Assembly (NCBI GenBank): GCA_009763385.1
Contig: CM019824.1
Coordinates: forward strand, 111,432,660 to 111,496,659
From: Coix lacryma-jobi var. lacryma-jobi
Lineage: Eukaryota; Streptophyta; Magnoliopsida; Poales; Poaceae
Length of the DNA: 64,000 nt
Direction: 5' to 3'
This document shows positions 52,473-61,956 of the stretch, in pieces; position 1 is the stretch's first letter, and the number at the start of each line of letters is the position of its first letter. The position numbers and the translations under genes are program-made. The notes below the pieces were generated by a model. That model was not told the origin of the DNA and did no database searches. It saw only the letters and a program-made list of their open reading frames with translations.

Positions 52473-52515
52473 GTTTTGCTGGCATCTGCATTCATGAGAT
52501 CCCGCAAAGCTGTGG
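52473..52515 (+). pseudogene. Locus E exon 2, left part
   Basis: Encodes LASAFMRSRKAV and is cut at TGTGG, the target duplication of the CRM-like element. The same exon continues at 59732 with AATFFHEDVSD. Removing the element and one TGTGG restores the frame exactly. Confidence 0.65.
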
Positions 52516-53432
52516 TGATGAGGACATCAACACCAGCGATACATCCTCTCCGACACAACCTATAGCTGGTCCTCTTACTCGTGCTCGTGCTCGTCAACTT
52601 AATCATCAAGTGAGTTCCATGATAAGCTCTTGTCCATCTTGTTTAGACAATGGAAACGCGTGCACTCTTGTTTTGATTAGGAACCAAGGAGAAGACCGAA
52701 AGGGAGAAGGACTCGCGCTAGCTGGATTCGGACTGCAGCAAAACACCAACTTGTGACCGCCACCACGGTTGCATACGGATTCGGATTCAGGCGCTTCAGG
52801 ACTTGTTGGAAAGCTTATCAAGTTTACTTTCATATGAATCAAGTCTCACGTCAATATCTGTTCGGCAGCAGCGGCAATGATCCAATTACCGTCGACAGGT
52901 CTTGCTGTCCAGGGTGCTGCGTCACCTCATTTTGGGCTTATGGCCCATGTATCAAGTTGGGTCCATTAGGGACACGTCCTAGGGTTGGAGGACGACCCCA
53001 ACACTCTTTTGGTCGTCAATCCATCTACTTATATCCCTCTATAGCCGCCATGGTCGGGTTGGGTTTTGTTTAGATCAAGTTTAGCCTTAGCTACTTGCTT
53101 GTAGGCGCGCGTGCAGGATCAGCCGCCCGTCTCCCTGTCTTCGGAACCCCATTGTTGATTAAGATTCAGTTTGAAACCTTCAATTTCATCTTGCAAATTC
53201 AGTGCTTGTTTCCTCGTTCTTGCTAGTTCTTCGATTGCTTGCAGGACGGGAGCCCTAGGGGCTGGTTGTCGCGCTCCACAAGATCGTGACGGCTATTGGA
53301 CGTGGTGTATCGGTTGCTAAGGCGCGGTCTTGAGGGCTGTAGTCGGGCCGTGAACGTCATCTCCATCCACCAATCGAGTTATCCCCGTTTCTCATCGAAA
53401 GATCGGGCAAAAACCCTAGCGGGTTCGCATCA
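52516..53432 (+). repeat. 5' LTR of CRM-like element (917 bp)
   Basis: Identical to 58810-59726 except for one base seen by eye (C at 53025, T at 59319). A TATA-like CTTATATCCCTC is near 53029. The first ~235 bp, in the 3' copy, encode the polyprotein end. Confidence 0.95.
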
Positions 53433-54145
53433 GTTGGTATCAGAGCAAGGTTCTTCGGTGAGAGGCTTCTAATCCATTGCTGTTTTTAATTAATTTCCTA
53501 TAGTCCAGAAAAGCCAAAAAAAAATATAGTAGATTAGTTTTTCCATAATCCTATTAAACCTTTGTGCCTTGGCTAGTACCGTTTAGTTAGGGCTTGTTGA
53601 ATTTGCGTTGCTTCGGTGTGTGTAGCGAATTGCTCCTTTGTATTCTTTTGTTCATATAATCAGTTTTTGAGGTTGCCCAAAAAAAAAAAAAAAGAAAAGA
53701 AAAGAGAAAAGATTCAAAAGAAAAGGGGCTGTTTTTCATATTGATTTTAGGTTTGTTCCACCTTGTTTTCAGCGGTGTGCTGTGGTTTTCCTTTGTGTCC
53801 AGGCTCGCGTCTCTAGCACGGTCTAGCCTAGGACCAGCACAGTACCATCGTCGAACGTTTATTCAGCTCGCCTTTATAACTAACGTGGTGCTAGTTCGTT
53901 CCTTGTTTCAGCCCACCTATAGCTCCACATACTCTACAGCTTGACAGGTCTTGTGCCGCAGCACCGATACACTTCATCCATTGCTGAAGACTTGTTGGTA
54001 GACGACCCCTCCTGTCAAGCAAGGTAAGAATTGGTAAGAACTTGTGTAACAAGTTGAGTGTGAGAGACTTGCTGTAGCTACATCCTAGTAGCTGTAGGGC
54101 TTTTATTTCTTCACTTGCCTTTCTTGTTGTCTTTGTTTTTGAACC
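53433..54145 (+). other. CRM-like element primer-binding site and leader
   Basis: G then TTGGTATCAGAGCAAGG, complementary to initiator tRNA-Met in the usual manner. The leader is non-coding, with a poly-A rich tract at 53677-53725. Sequence near 53800-53850 is shared with the gag-only relative at 7065-7105. Confidence 0.85.
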
Positions 54146-57100
54146 ATGACAGGGGGAGATGATGACAACGAAACACTACATACACCTCGCACTAAGGGCA
54201 TCATACAGCATTTTGAAAGGAAAGTGAAGCTGCACACAGAGGGACTTGATAATGACTTGCAGGTGACAAATGAAAAGCTGGGGCAGTTGGAGGCTACGCA
54301 GATGGCCACAAACAACAAGCTTACAAGTTTGGAGGAATCCGTTGCTAGTGTGGACAAAAGCCTTGCTGCTCTCCTAAGGCGATTTGATGACTTCCACACC
54401 GAAGATAAAGAGAAGCATAAAGAAGAAAAGGAGGGAGATCGAGAGCACGGTAGTCATGAAGATGACTACACTGCTGATACTGAGCATGATGATCAAGACG
54501 CTCGTGATCGACGACGCCTACGTCACAACCGTAGAGGTATGGGTGGCAACCGCCGACGCGAGGTACACAATAATGATGATGCTTTCAGTAAGATTAAATT
54601 TAAGATACCTCCTTTTGATGGTAAATATGACCCTGATGCCTACATTACTTGGGAGATTGCTGTTGATCAAAAGTTTGCATGTCATGAATTTCCTGAGACT
54701 ACACGTGTTAGGGCTGCTACTAGTGAGTTTACAGATTTTGCTTCTGTTTGGTGGATAGAATATGGCAAGAAAAATCCTAATAACTTACCTAGAACTTGGG
54801 ATGCGCTGAAACGAGCCATGAGAGCTAGATTTGTTCCATCTTACTATGCCCGTGATATGATAAATAAGTTGCAGCAATTGAGACAAGGTGCTAAAAGTGT
54901 AGAAGAATATTATCAGGAATTACAAACGGGTATGTTGCGTTGTAACCTAGAGGAGGATGAGGAACCGGCTATGGCTAGATTTTTGGGTGGGTTAAATCGG
55001 GAAATTCAGGACATCCTCGCTTACAAGGAATACAATAGTGTAACCCGTTTGTTTCATCTTGCTTGTAAAGCTGAAAGGGAAGTGCAGGGACGACGTGCTA
55101 GCGCAAGGACTAATATTTCTGCAGGGAAGGCTAATTCATGGCAGCAACGCATGACTACAACTCCATCTACACGTATGTCTACTCCATCATCTAGTGACAA
55201 GACTCGAGCTGCTCCCACAAATTCAGTTGCAAAGACGATGCAAAAGCCTGCTGCGAGTACTTCATCCGTGGCATCGACGGGTAGAACAAGCAACATACAA
55301 TGTCACCGGTGCAAGGGATATGGACACATGATGCGTGACTGTCCAAACAAGCGAGTTATGATTGTCAAAGATGATGGTGAGTGCTCATCTGCTAGTGATT
55401 TTGATGAAGACACGCTTGCACTGCTTGCGACTGACCATGCAGGTAATGAAGAACAAATAGAAGAACATATTAATGCAGGTGAAGCGGACCACTATGAAAG
55501 CTTGATCGTGCAGCGAGTGCTTAGTGCACAAATGGAGAAGGCGGAGCAAAATCAGCGACATATTTTATTCCAAACAAAGTGTGTCATCAAAGAGCGTTCC
55601 TGCCGCATGATCATTGATGGAGGTAGCTGCAACAACTTGGCAAGCAGCGATATGGTGCAGAAACTTGCCCTCAACACCAAACCACACCCGCATCCCTACT
55701 ACATCCAATGGCTGAACAACAGTGGTAAGGCAAAGGTAACTAGACTTGTGAGAATCAATTTTTCCATCGGATCCTACAAAGATATTGTTGAATGTGATGT
55801 TGTGCCTATGCAAGCTTGTAACATTCTGCTAGGTAGACCTTGGCAATTTGATAGAGATTCTATGCATCATGGTAGATCAAATCAGTATTCTTTTCTATAC
55901 CATGATCGCAAAATTGTGCTGCATCCTATGTCCCCTGAAACTATTATGCAAACTGATGTTGCAAGGGCTACTAAAGCAAAGAGCGAGAGCAATAAAAATG
56001 ATAAATCTGTAATTGGTAACAAAGATGAGATAAAACTGAAAGGACGTTGTATGATAGCTACCAAATCAGATATTAATGAGTTCAATGCATCCACTTCTGT
56101 TGCTTATGCTTTGATATGCAAGGATGCTTTGATTTCAATTGAGGATATGCAATGTTCTTTGCCCCCTGCTGTTGCTAACGTTTTGCAGGAGTATTCCGAT
56201 GTGTTTCCAAGTGCGGTACCAGCGGGGCTGCCACCACTACGCGGGATTGAGCACCAAATTGATCTTATTCCTGGTGCATCTTTGCCAAACCGTGCGCCAT
56301 ACAGGACAAACCCGGAAGAAACAAAGGAAATTCAGCGACAAGTGCAAGAACTACTGGACAAAGGTTATGTGCGAGAATCCCTTAGCCCTTGTGCTGTTCC
56401 AGTAATTTTAGTGCCTAAGAAAGATGGAACATGGCGTATGTGTGTTGATTGTAGAGCTATTAATAATATCACCATTCGATATCGACACCCTATTCCACGA
56501 TTAGATGATATGCTAGATGAACTGAGTGGTGCTGTTGTGTTTTCAAAAGTTGATTTACGTAGTGGGTACCACCAGATTCGTATGAAATTGGGAGATGAAT
56601 GGAAAACTGCTTTCAAAACTAAGTTCGGTTTATATGAGTGGTTAGTCATGCCTTTTGGGTTAACTAATGCACCTAGTACTTTCATGAGATTAATGAACGA
56701 GGTTTTGCGTGCTTTCATTGGGAAATTCGTTGTCGTATATTTTGATGATATATTAATTTACAGCAAATCATTGGATGAACATCTTGATCATTTACGTGCT
56801 GTTTTTAATGCACTACGCGAGGCACGCTTATTTGGTAACCTTGAGAAGTGCACCTTTTGCACCGATCGAGTGTCTTTTCTTGGTTATGTTGTAACTCCAC
56901 AGGGAATTGAGGTTGATCAAGCCAAGGTGGAAGCTATACAGGGATGGCCTGTTCCAAAGACTATCACCCAGGTGCGGAGTTTCCTAGGACTTGCTGGATT
57001 CTATCGCCGTTTTGTGAAGGATTTCAGCACCATTGCTGCACCATTGAATGAGCTTACCAAGAAGGGGGTGCCTTTTGAGTGGGGCAAAACACAAGAGAAT

Positions 57101-59050
57101 TCATTCGACATGTTGAAAGATAAGTTAACTCACGCGCCTCTCCTACAACTTCCTGATTTTAATAAGACTTTTGAGCTTGAATGTGATGCTAGTGGAATTG
57201 GTCTGGGAGGTGTTTTGTTACAAGAGGGAAAGCCTATTGCATATTTTAGTGAGAAATTGAGTGGGCCTGTTCTCAATTATTCTACTTATGATAAAGAACT
57301 CTATGCTCTTGTTCGAACATTAGAGACATGGCAGCATTATTTGTGGCCCAAAGAGTTTGTTATCCATTCTGATCATGAATCTTTAAAACATATTCGTAGT
57401 CAAGGAAAACTGAATCGTAGGCATGCAAAATGGGTTGAATTTATTGAATCTTTTCCTTATATTATTAAACACAAGAAAGGGAAGGAGAATATTATTGCTG
57501 ATGCTTTGTCACGGAGATATACTTTGCTGAATCAACTTGATTATAAGATCTTTGGGTTAGAAACAATTAAGGACCAATATGTTCACGATGCTGATTTTAG
57601 AGACGTGTTGCTGCATTGTAAAGATGGAAAAGGATGGAACAAATTCATCGTTAGTGATGGTTTTGTGTTTAGAGCTAACAAGCTATGCATTCCAGCTAGC
57701 TCTGTTCGTTTGTTGTTGTTGCAGGAAGCACATGGAGGTGGCTTGATGGGACATTTTGGAGCAAAGAAGACCGAGGACATACTTGCTGGTCATTTCTTTT
57801 GGCCAAGGATGAAGAGAGATGTGGAGAGGTTTGTTGCTCGTTGCACAACATGTCAAAAGGCAAAGTCACGGTTAAATCCCCACGGTTTGTATCTACCTCT
57901 TCCTGTTCCTAATGCTCCTTGGGAGGATATATCTATGGATTTTGTGTTGGGATTACCAAGGACTAGGAGGGGACGTGATAGTGTGTTTGTGGTTGTTGAT
58001 AGATTTTCTAAGATGGCACATTTCATACCATGTCATAAAACTGATGATGCTACAAATATTGCTGATTTGTTCTTTCGAGAAATTGTTCGCTTACATGGTG
58101 TGCCCAACACAATTGTTTCTGATCGTGATGCTAAATTTCTTAGTCATTTTTGGAAGACTTTGTGGTTTAAATTGGGGACTAAGCTTTTATTTTCCACCAC
58201 TTGTCATCCCCAAACTGATGGTCAAACTGAAGTAGTAAATAGAACTTTATCCACTATGTTAAGGGCTGTTTTAAAGAAGAATATTAAGATGTGGGAAGAA
58301 TGTTTGCCTCATATTGAGTTCGCTTATAATCGTTCATTGCATTCTACTACAAAAATGTGTCCTTTCGAGATTGTCTATGGCTTCTTGCCACGTGCTCCTA
58401 TTGATTTAATGCCTTTGCCAAGTTCTGAAAAAATGAATTTTGATGCTAAGCAACGTGCTGAATTGATGTTAAAATTGCATGAAGCCACTAAAGAAAACAT
58501 AGAGCGCATGAATGCTAAGTACAAATGTGCTGGAGATAAAGGTAGAAAGCAATTGATTCTGGAACCTGGGGATTTGGTTTGGTTGCATTTGCGAAAAGAT
58601 AGATTTCCAGAACTGAGAAAATCCAAATTGATGCCTAGAGCTGATGGTCCTTTTAAAGTGCTGCAACGAATTAACGAGAATGCATATAAGCTTGATCTTC
58701 CTGCAGATTTTGGGGTTAGTCCCACATTTAACATTGCAGATTTGAAGCCTTATTTGGGTGAGGAAGATGAGCTTGAGTCGAGGACGACTCAAATGCAAGA
58801 AAGGGAGAATGATGAGGACATCAACACCAGCGATACATCCTCTCCGACACAACCTATAGCTGGTCCTCTTACTCGTGCTCGTGCTCGTCAACTTAATCAT
58901 CAAGTGAGTTCCATGATAAGCTCTTGTCCATCTTGTTTAGACAATGGAAACGCGTGCACTCTTGTTTTGATTAGGAACCAAGGAGAAGACCGAAAGGGAG
59001 AAGGACTCGCGCTAGCTGGATTCGGACTGCAGCAAAACACCAACTTGTGA
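54146..59050 (+). CDS. Gag-Pol polyprotein of CRM-like element, intact
   Basis: 1634 residues. Gag: coiled coil at about 20-85, capsid pattern FKIPPFDGKYDPDAYITW, zinc knuckle CHRCKGYGHMMRDC at 386-399. Protease region: IIDGGSCNNL, Asp at 491, with Gly where DSG/DTG is usual. RT: YFDDILIYS, Asp 867-868. RNase H: ECDASG, Asp 1014. Integrase: CTTC at 1233-1236, catalytic Asp 1265, Asp 1326, Glu 1362 (D-D-35-E). The C-terminus lacks a standard chromodomain. It continues about 79 residues into the 3' LTR, including PLTRARARQLN, where CRM elements carry a variant targeting motif (the CR motif, from memory). No stop or frameshift. Probably capable of autonomous movement, targeted in known relatives to centromeric chromatin. 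Confidence 0.93.
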   Translation: MTGGDDDNETLHTPRTKGIIQHFERKVKLHTEGLDNDLQVTNEKLGQLEATQMATNNKLTSLEESVASVDKSLAALLRRFDDFHTEDKEKHKEEKEGDREHGSHEDDYTADTEHDDQDARDRRRLRHNRRGMGGNRRREVHNNDDAFSKIKFKIPPFDGKYDPDAYITWEIAVDQKFACHEFPETTRVRAATSEFTDFASVWWIEYGKKNPNNLPRTWDALKRAMRARFVPSYYARDMINKLQQLRQGAKSVEEYYQELQTGMLRCNLEEDEEPAMARFLGGLNREIQDILAYKEYNSVTRLFHLACKAEREVQGRRASARTNISAGKANSWQQRMTTTPSTRMSTPSSSDKTRAAPTNSVAKTMQKPAASTSSVASTGRTSNIQCHRCKGYGHMMRDCPNKRVMIVKDDGECSSASDFDEDTLALLATDHAGNEEQIEEHINAGEADHYESLIVQRVLSAQMEKAEQNQRHILFQTKCVIKERSCRMIIDGGSCNNLASSDMVQKLALNTKPHPHPYYIQWLNNSGKAKVTRLVRINFSIGSYKDIVECDVVPMQACNILLGRPWQFDRDSMHHGRSNQYSFLYHDRKIVLHPMSPETIMQTDVARATKAKSESNKNDKSVIGNKDEIKLKGRCMIATKSDINEFNASTSVAYALICKDALISIEDMQCSLPPAVANVLQEYSDVFPSAVPAGLPPLRGIEHQIDLIPGASLPNRAPYRTNPEETKEIQRQVQELLDKGYVRESLSPCAVPVILVPKKDGTWRMCVDCRAINNITIRYRHPIPRLDDMLDELSGAVVFSKVDLRSGYHQIRMKLGDEWKTAFKTKFGLYEWLVMPFGLTNAPSTFMRLMNEVLRAFIGKFVVVYFDDILIYSKSLDEHLDHLRAVFNALREARLFGNLEKCTFCTDRVSFLGYVVTPQGIEVDQAKVEAIQGWPVPKTITQVRSFLGLAGFYRRFVKDFSTIAAPLNELTKKGVPFEWGKTQENSFDMLKDKLTHAPLLQLPDFNKTFELECDASGIGLGGVLLQEGKPIAYFSEKLSGPVLNYSTYDKELYALVRTLETWQHYLWPKEFVIHSDHESLKHIRSQGKLNRRHAKWVEFIESFPYIIKHKKGKENIIADALSRRYTLLNQLDYKIFGLETIKDQYVHDADFRDVLLHCKDGKGWNKFIVSDGFVFRANKLCIPASSVRLLLLQEAHGGGLMGHFGAKKTEDILAGHFFWPRMKRDVERFVARCTTCQKAKSRLNPHGLYLPLPVPNAPWEDISMDFVLGLPRTRRGRDSVFVVVDRFSKMAHFIPCHKTDDATNIADLFFREIVRLHGVPNTIVSDRDAKFLSHFWKTLWFKLGTKLLFSTTCHPQTDGQTEVVNRTLSTMLRAVLKKNIKMWEECLPHIEFAYNRSLHSTTKMCPFEIVYGFLPRAPIDLMPLPSSEKMNFDAKQRAELMLKLHEATKENIERMNAKYKCAGDKGRKQLILEPGDLVWLHLRKDRFPELRKSKLMPRADGPFKVLQRINENAYKLDLPADFGVSPTFNIADLKPYLGEEDELESRTTQMQERENDEDINTSDTSSPTQPIAGPLTRARARQLNHQVSSMISSCPSCLDNGNACTLVLIRNQGEDRKGEGLALAGFGLQQNTNL
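58797..58809 (+). promoter_or_regulatory. Polypurine tract of CRM-like element
   Basis: AAGAAAGGGAGAA directly before the 3' LTR, within the coding frame. The gag-only relative has the closely similar AAGAAGGGGAGAA (minus strand, 5208-5196). Confidence 0.85.
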
Positions 59051-59726
59051 CCGCCACCACGGTTGCATACGGATTCGGATTCAGGCGCTTCAGGACTTGT
59101 TGGAAAGCTTATCAAGTTTACTTTCATATGAATCAAGTCTCACGTCAATATCTGTTCGGCAGCAGCGGCAATGATCCAATTACCGTCGACAGGTCTTGCT
59201 GTCCAGGGTGCTGCGTCACCTCATTTTGGGCTTATGGCCCATGTATCAAGTTGGGTCCATTAGGGACACGTCCTAGGGTTGGAGGACGACCCCAACACTC
59301 TTTTGGTCGTCAATCCATTTACTTATATCCCTCTATAGCCGCCATGGTCGGGTTGGGTTTTGTTTAGATCAAGTTTAGCCTTAGCTACTTGCTTGTAGGC
59401 GCGCGTGCAGGATCAGCCGCCCGTCTCCCTGTCTTCGGAACCCCATTGTTGATTAAGATTCAGTTTGAAACCTTCAATTTCATCTTGCAAATTCAGTGCT
59501 TGTTTCCTCGTTCTTGCTAGTTCTTCGATTGCTTGCAGGACGGGAGCCCTAGGGGCTGGTTGTCGCGCTCCACAAGATCGTGACGGCTATTGGACGTGGT
59601 GTATCGGTTGCTAAGGCGCGGTCTTGAGGGCTGTAGTCGGGCCGTGAACGTCATCTCCATCCACCAATCGAGTTATCCCCGTTTCTCATCGAAAGATCGG
59701 GCAAAAACCCTAGCGGGTTCGCATCA
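58810..59726 (+). repeat. 3' LTR of CRM-like element (917 bp)
   Basis: Ends GCATCA directly before TGTGG. Contains the last ~79 codons and stop (59048-59050) of the polyprotein. Confidence 0.95.
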
Positions 59727-59731
59727 TGTGG

Positions 59732-60294
59732 CGGCCACTTTCTTCCACGAAGATGTGTCGGATATGCCAGCGGTCGCAAAGCCTGGGGTTCGAAAGCCCA
59801 TCCGGCCTGAAGACGAGCGCGAAACGAAACGCGCCCGCGCCACATCAACGGCCGCGCCCGTTCGCGCCCCGACGAAGGTACCAGCGGAAACTTCCGCCGG
59901 TAAAGGTAAGAGCAGGTTCTATCGCGAATCCGTCCGCTTGACCCAAGCCATGGTCGATAACCAATTGTTGGGTCACGGCCGGTTGGTGCTTGACTCTCGA
60001 CCTGGGGACTACAAGAACCCACAGTTTTACATTGGTGCAAGCTCATTGAGCGAAATGGACGAAGCGCGGGAGGAATCTTACAGGATCACTCGTTTTTTGG
60101 GTGCAGCTTCCGAGTCCCAGCTTGCATGCCGTTTCGACAGTCGCCGGGTGGGCATTTTACCAGCCGCGTCTGACGAAGCGGCGAAATTTATTGAGTTCGC
60201 CGATAAGGCTTTCGTCGCCCCGGAAGTCGAGCACGACCTTCTTTCCGTTGAAGATCAAGCGCTAGGAGAGGCGATGTCGTTCCACCTTGCCAGT
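59732..60294 (+). pseudogene. Locus E exon 2, right part
   Basis: Continues exon 2 after the CRM-like element: AATFFHEDVSDMPAV, a basic Ala/Arg/Pro stretch (possible nuclear signal, KPIRPEDERETKRARA), then LGHGRLVLDSRPGDY and EVEHDLLSVEDQALGEAM. It ends SFHLAS at donor AGT|GTGAGC. No stops in this exon. Confidence 0.65.
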
Positions 60295-60385
60295 GTGAGC
60301 GTTTGTGCAGCTTTCGCTTGCGTTATTGGTTTATTTTCACCCTTGCTTAACTGCATTTGTTGCCTATCCCGTTTTTTGATTATAG
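60295..60385 (+). other. Predicted intron 2 of locus E
   Basis: 91 bp, GTGAGC...TTTTTTGATTATAG, phase 0, T-rich. Splicing joins LAS to ALLIARSQGRR in frame. Confidence 0.65.
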
Positions 60386-60975
60386 GCACTGCTGATCGCA
60401 CGGAGCCAGGGCCGCCGGCAAGATCTCGTCAGCCGAGAATCCGATACTCAGCGGCGTGAAGTGGCGCGCCGGTTGAAGAGCTTGGAGGAATCGAACGAAA
60501 ACCTGAAGAAGAAGGCTGAGGAGGAGAAAGAGACTCGTCGCGCTCTTCAGCGCGAAAATGAGCAACTAAAGAGGGAACTTGTTGGGTTGAAGCCTGCTGC
60601 GGACGAGAAAGACAAGCGAACCCTCGCTACCGCTTCTGATCTGGCTGCCCGCTATCACCGCGCATTGCAATATCTCGGCGTGCACTCCAGCGGTCCAGGC
60701 GAAAGCACGGCTGATGCCTCGTTCGCTTGGCTTGGAACTGAAATTGACTCGCTGGAGGGATACGTTTCGCTTTCGCGAGACTATGCCGCCGCGGCGGGTA
60801 TAAAAGCCATAGGACACAGTCTTGTTGACGCAGGCTGCATGCACATGCTTGACTTGCATGTAAAGGACGTCGATTCGTACTGGCGTTCCCCGAGCGAGGC
60901 GAAAGCGCTGGGTGCGAAATTCTTTGAAGAGTTCTGGCTGGCGGGGGCAACGACATGGCGCTGATTCAGTCGACT
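60386..60975 (+). pseudogene. Locus E exon 3: coiled-coil segment, one-base frameshift
   Basis: Opens ALLIARSQGRRQDL, then a clear coiled coil (RRLKSLEESNENLKKKAEEE, ALQRENEQLKREL), then DLAARYHRALQYLG and a helical end KFFEEFWLAG. After that the frame shifts by one base at a G-run (about 60943-60947); the continuation GNDMALIQST lies in the next frame. A lost G is the simplest explanation. Confidence 0.6.
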
Positions 60976-61084
60976 GTGAGTCGTGGCAAGGTTCGGCACA
61001 TCTCCGTACTTCGTACTTCGCGGTACTTTTCGCACTTTTTGTTTTTCTTTGTGCTTTTTTTTTATTTCCCTTCTGCTATTATAG
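60976..61084 (+). other. Predicted intron 3 of locus E
   Basis: 109 bp, GTGAGTCG...CTGCTATTATAG, phase 0 once the upstream one-base shift is allowed. Long T-run (61047-61070). Confidence 0.65.
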
Positions 61085-61255
61085 ACTTCGGAGGAGCGGG
61101 CACAGATCAAGCAAGCATTCGCCGCATACATTGCGGAGCGCTGGGGGCGTGAGGCCGAAAAGGACGCGGAAAGGGGCATCGGGTCGACTCCTGCTGAAAA
61201 TCCCGAAAGCTCAACTGCCGGAGCGTCGCGTGCTGGCGAGGAAGCTCACGATGGG
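61085..61255 (+). pseudogene. Locus E exon 4
   Basis: 57 codons: TSEERAQIKQAFAAYIAERW, then an acidic/Ser-rich tail ending EEAHDG. If intron 4 is not removed, translation stops at TGA 61262-61264. Confidence 0.55.
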
Positions 61256-61366
61256 GTAGCCTGAGTCTTGTTGAAATCTGGAAGTTTTTGTGTAATTTTC
61301 TGGAGCGAAATGAATGCTAAGGACTTGTAATGCGGTTAATGAACCTTTAGTACTGTTGTGAATCAG
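61256..61366 (+). other. Predicted intron 4 of locus E
   Basis: 111 bp, GTAGCC...GTTGTGAATCAG, phase 0. The donor is weak but matches intron 1. Retention would give a shorter protein. Confidence 0.45.
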
Positions 61367-61726
61367 GTTTCGGATGCGGGAACTGCGGAGGTTCTCGACG
61401 TCAGCCCTTTAATGATTAAATTCGGCAATTTGTATGTTGGCGGCGATTTGTGGCGGAGTTTTCACGCGAAGTTTCCTACGGCAACGCTTTCGTCTTACTT
61501 GAGAAAGCGCGCCGACAAGCTTTGCCAGACCGAAGAAAAACTTCGGGAATTTTATGAGCACTTCGATCGCCGGGAGCTGGAAGTGCGGCGGAAACAGCGA
61601 AACGACTCCCGCGCGAACTTAGCTGCTTTCGAGGAGATTACCGTGAAGGAGGAGCCGGAGGACTTTTCGTTTTCTCCCGACTCCCGTCGGTTTAGCATGT
61701 CGCTCGGCGGGGCTAGTGGGTCTTAG
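61367..61726 (+). pseudogene. Locus E exon 5, C-terminus
   Basis: 119 codons plus TAG: VSDAGTAEVLDVSPLMIKFG, then FHAKFPTATLSSYLRKRADKL, an Arg/Glu-rich helix and an acidic/Ser end. With the earlier exons the ancestral protein would be about 1036 residues. No nuclease, transposase or RT motif is recognised. Confidence 0.55.
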
Positions 61727-61956
61727 GTCCGCTTTTTAGCGGGCTTTTGTTTTTATTTTGGGGAATTGTAACTTTTCGCGGTAATCAAGATGCAGGGTTT
61801 CGTCATTGGTTTTCGGTTGTTGCTTTTCCTTTGTTTCTCGGGTGACGTTTTTTCGATTACTGCGTTTCGTCTCGTCTGTTCGAGGGGAGAGGGGGGGGTA
61901 TGCTTCTTTCCGCGCAAGAACGCTTTCGCCTCAACCCTGGGTTATTGCATTACTCA
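61727..61956 (+). other. 3' flank of locus E gene
   Basis: Non-coding, T-rich then GC-rich; includes a likely 3' UTR. It merges into the tandem array. Confidence 0.4.

Larger units (their letters stand above)
52516..59726 (+). mobile_element. Complete CRM-like Ty3/gypsy centromeric-type retrotransposon
   Basis: 7211 bp flanked by TGTGG (52511-52515 and 59727-59731). LTRs are 917 bp each, start TGATGAGGACATC and end GGGTTCGCATCA. I found one difference between them, so insertion is very recent. Primer site TTGGTATCAGAGCAAGG follows the 5' LTR. One intact ORF encodes gag and pol and reads into the 3' LTR. Features known from CRM/CRR chromoviruses that fit: TGATGA-type LTR start, ORF running into the LTR, and no classical chromodomain. 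Clade naming is from memory of the family. Confidence 0.88.

Noticed and set aside
52424..53073. Open frames in the 5' LTR of the CRM-like element duplicated at 58900-59367
   Set aside because: They are the LTR copies of the polyprotein tail or shadow frames, not separate genes.
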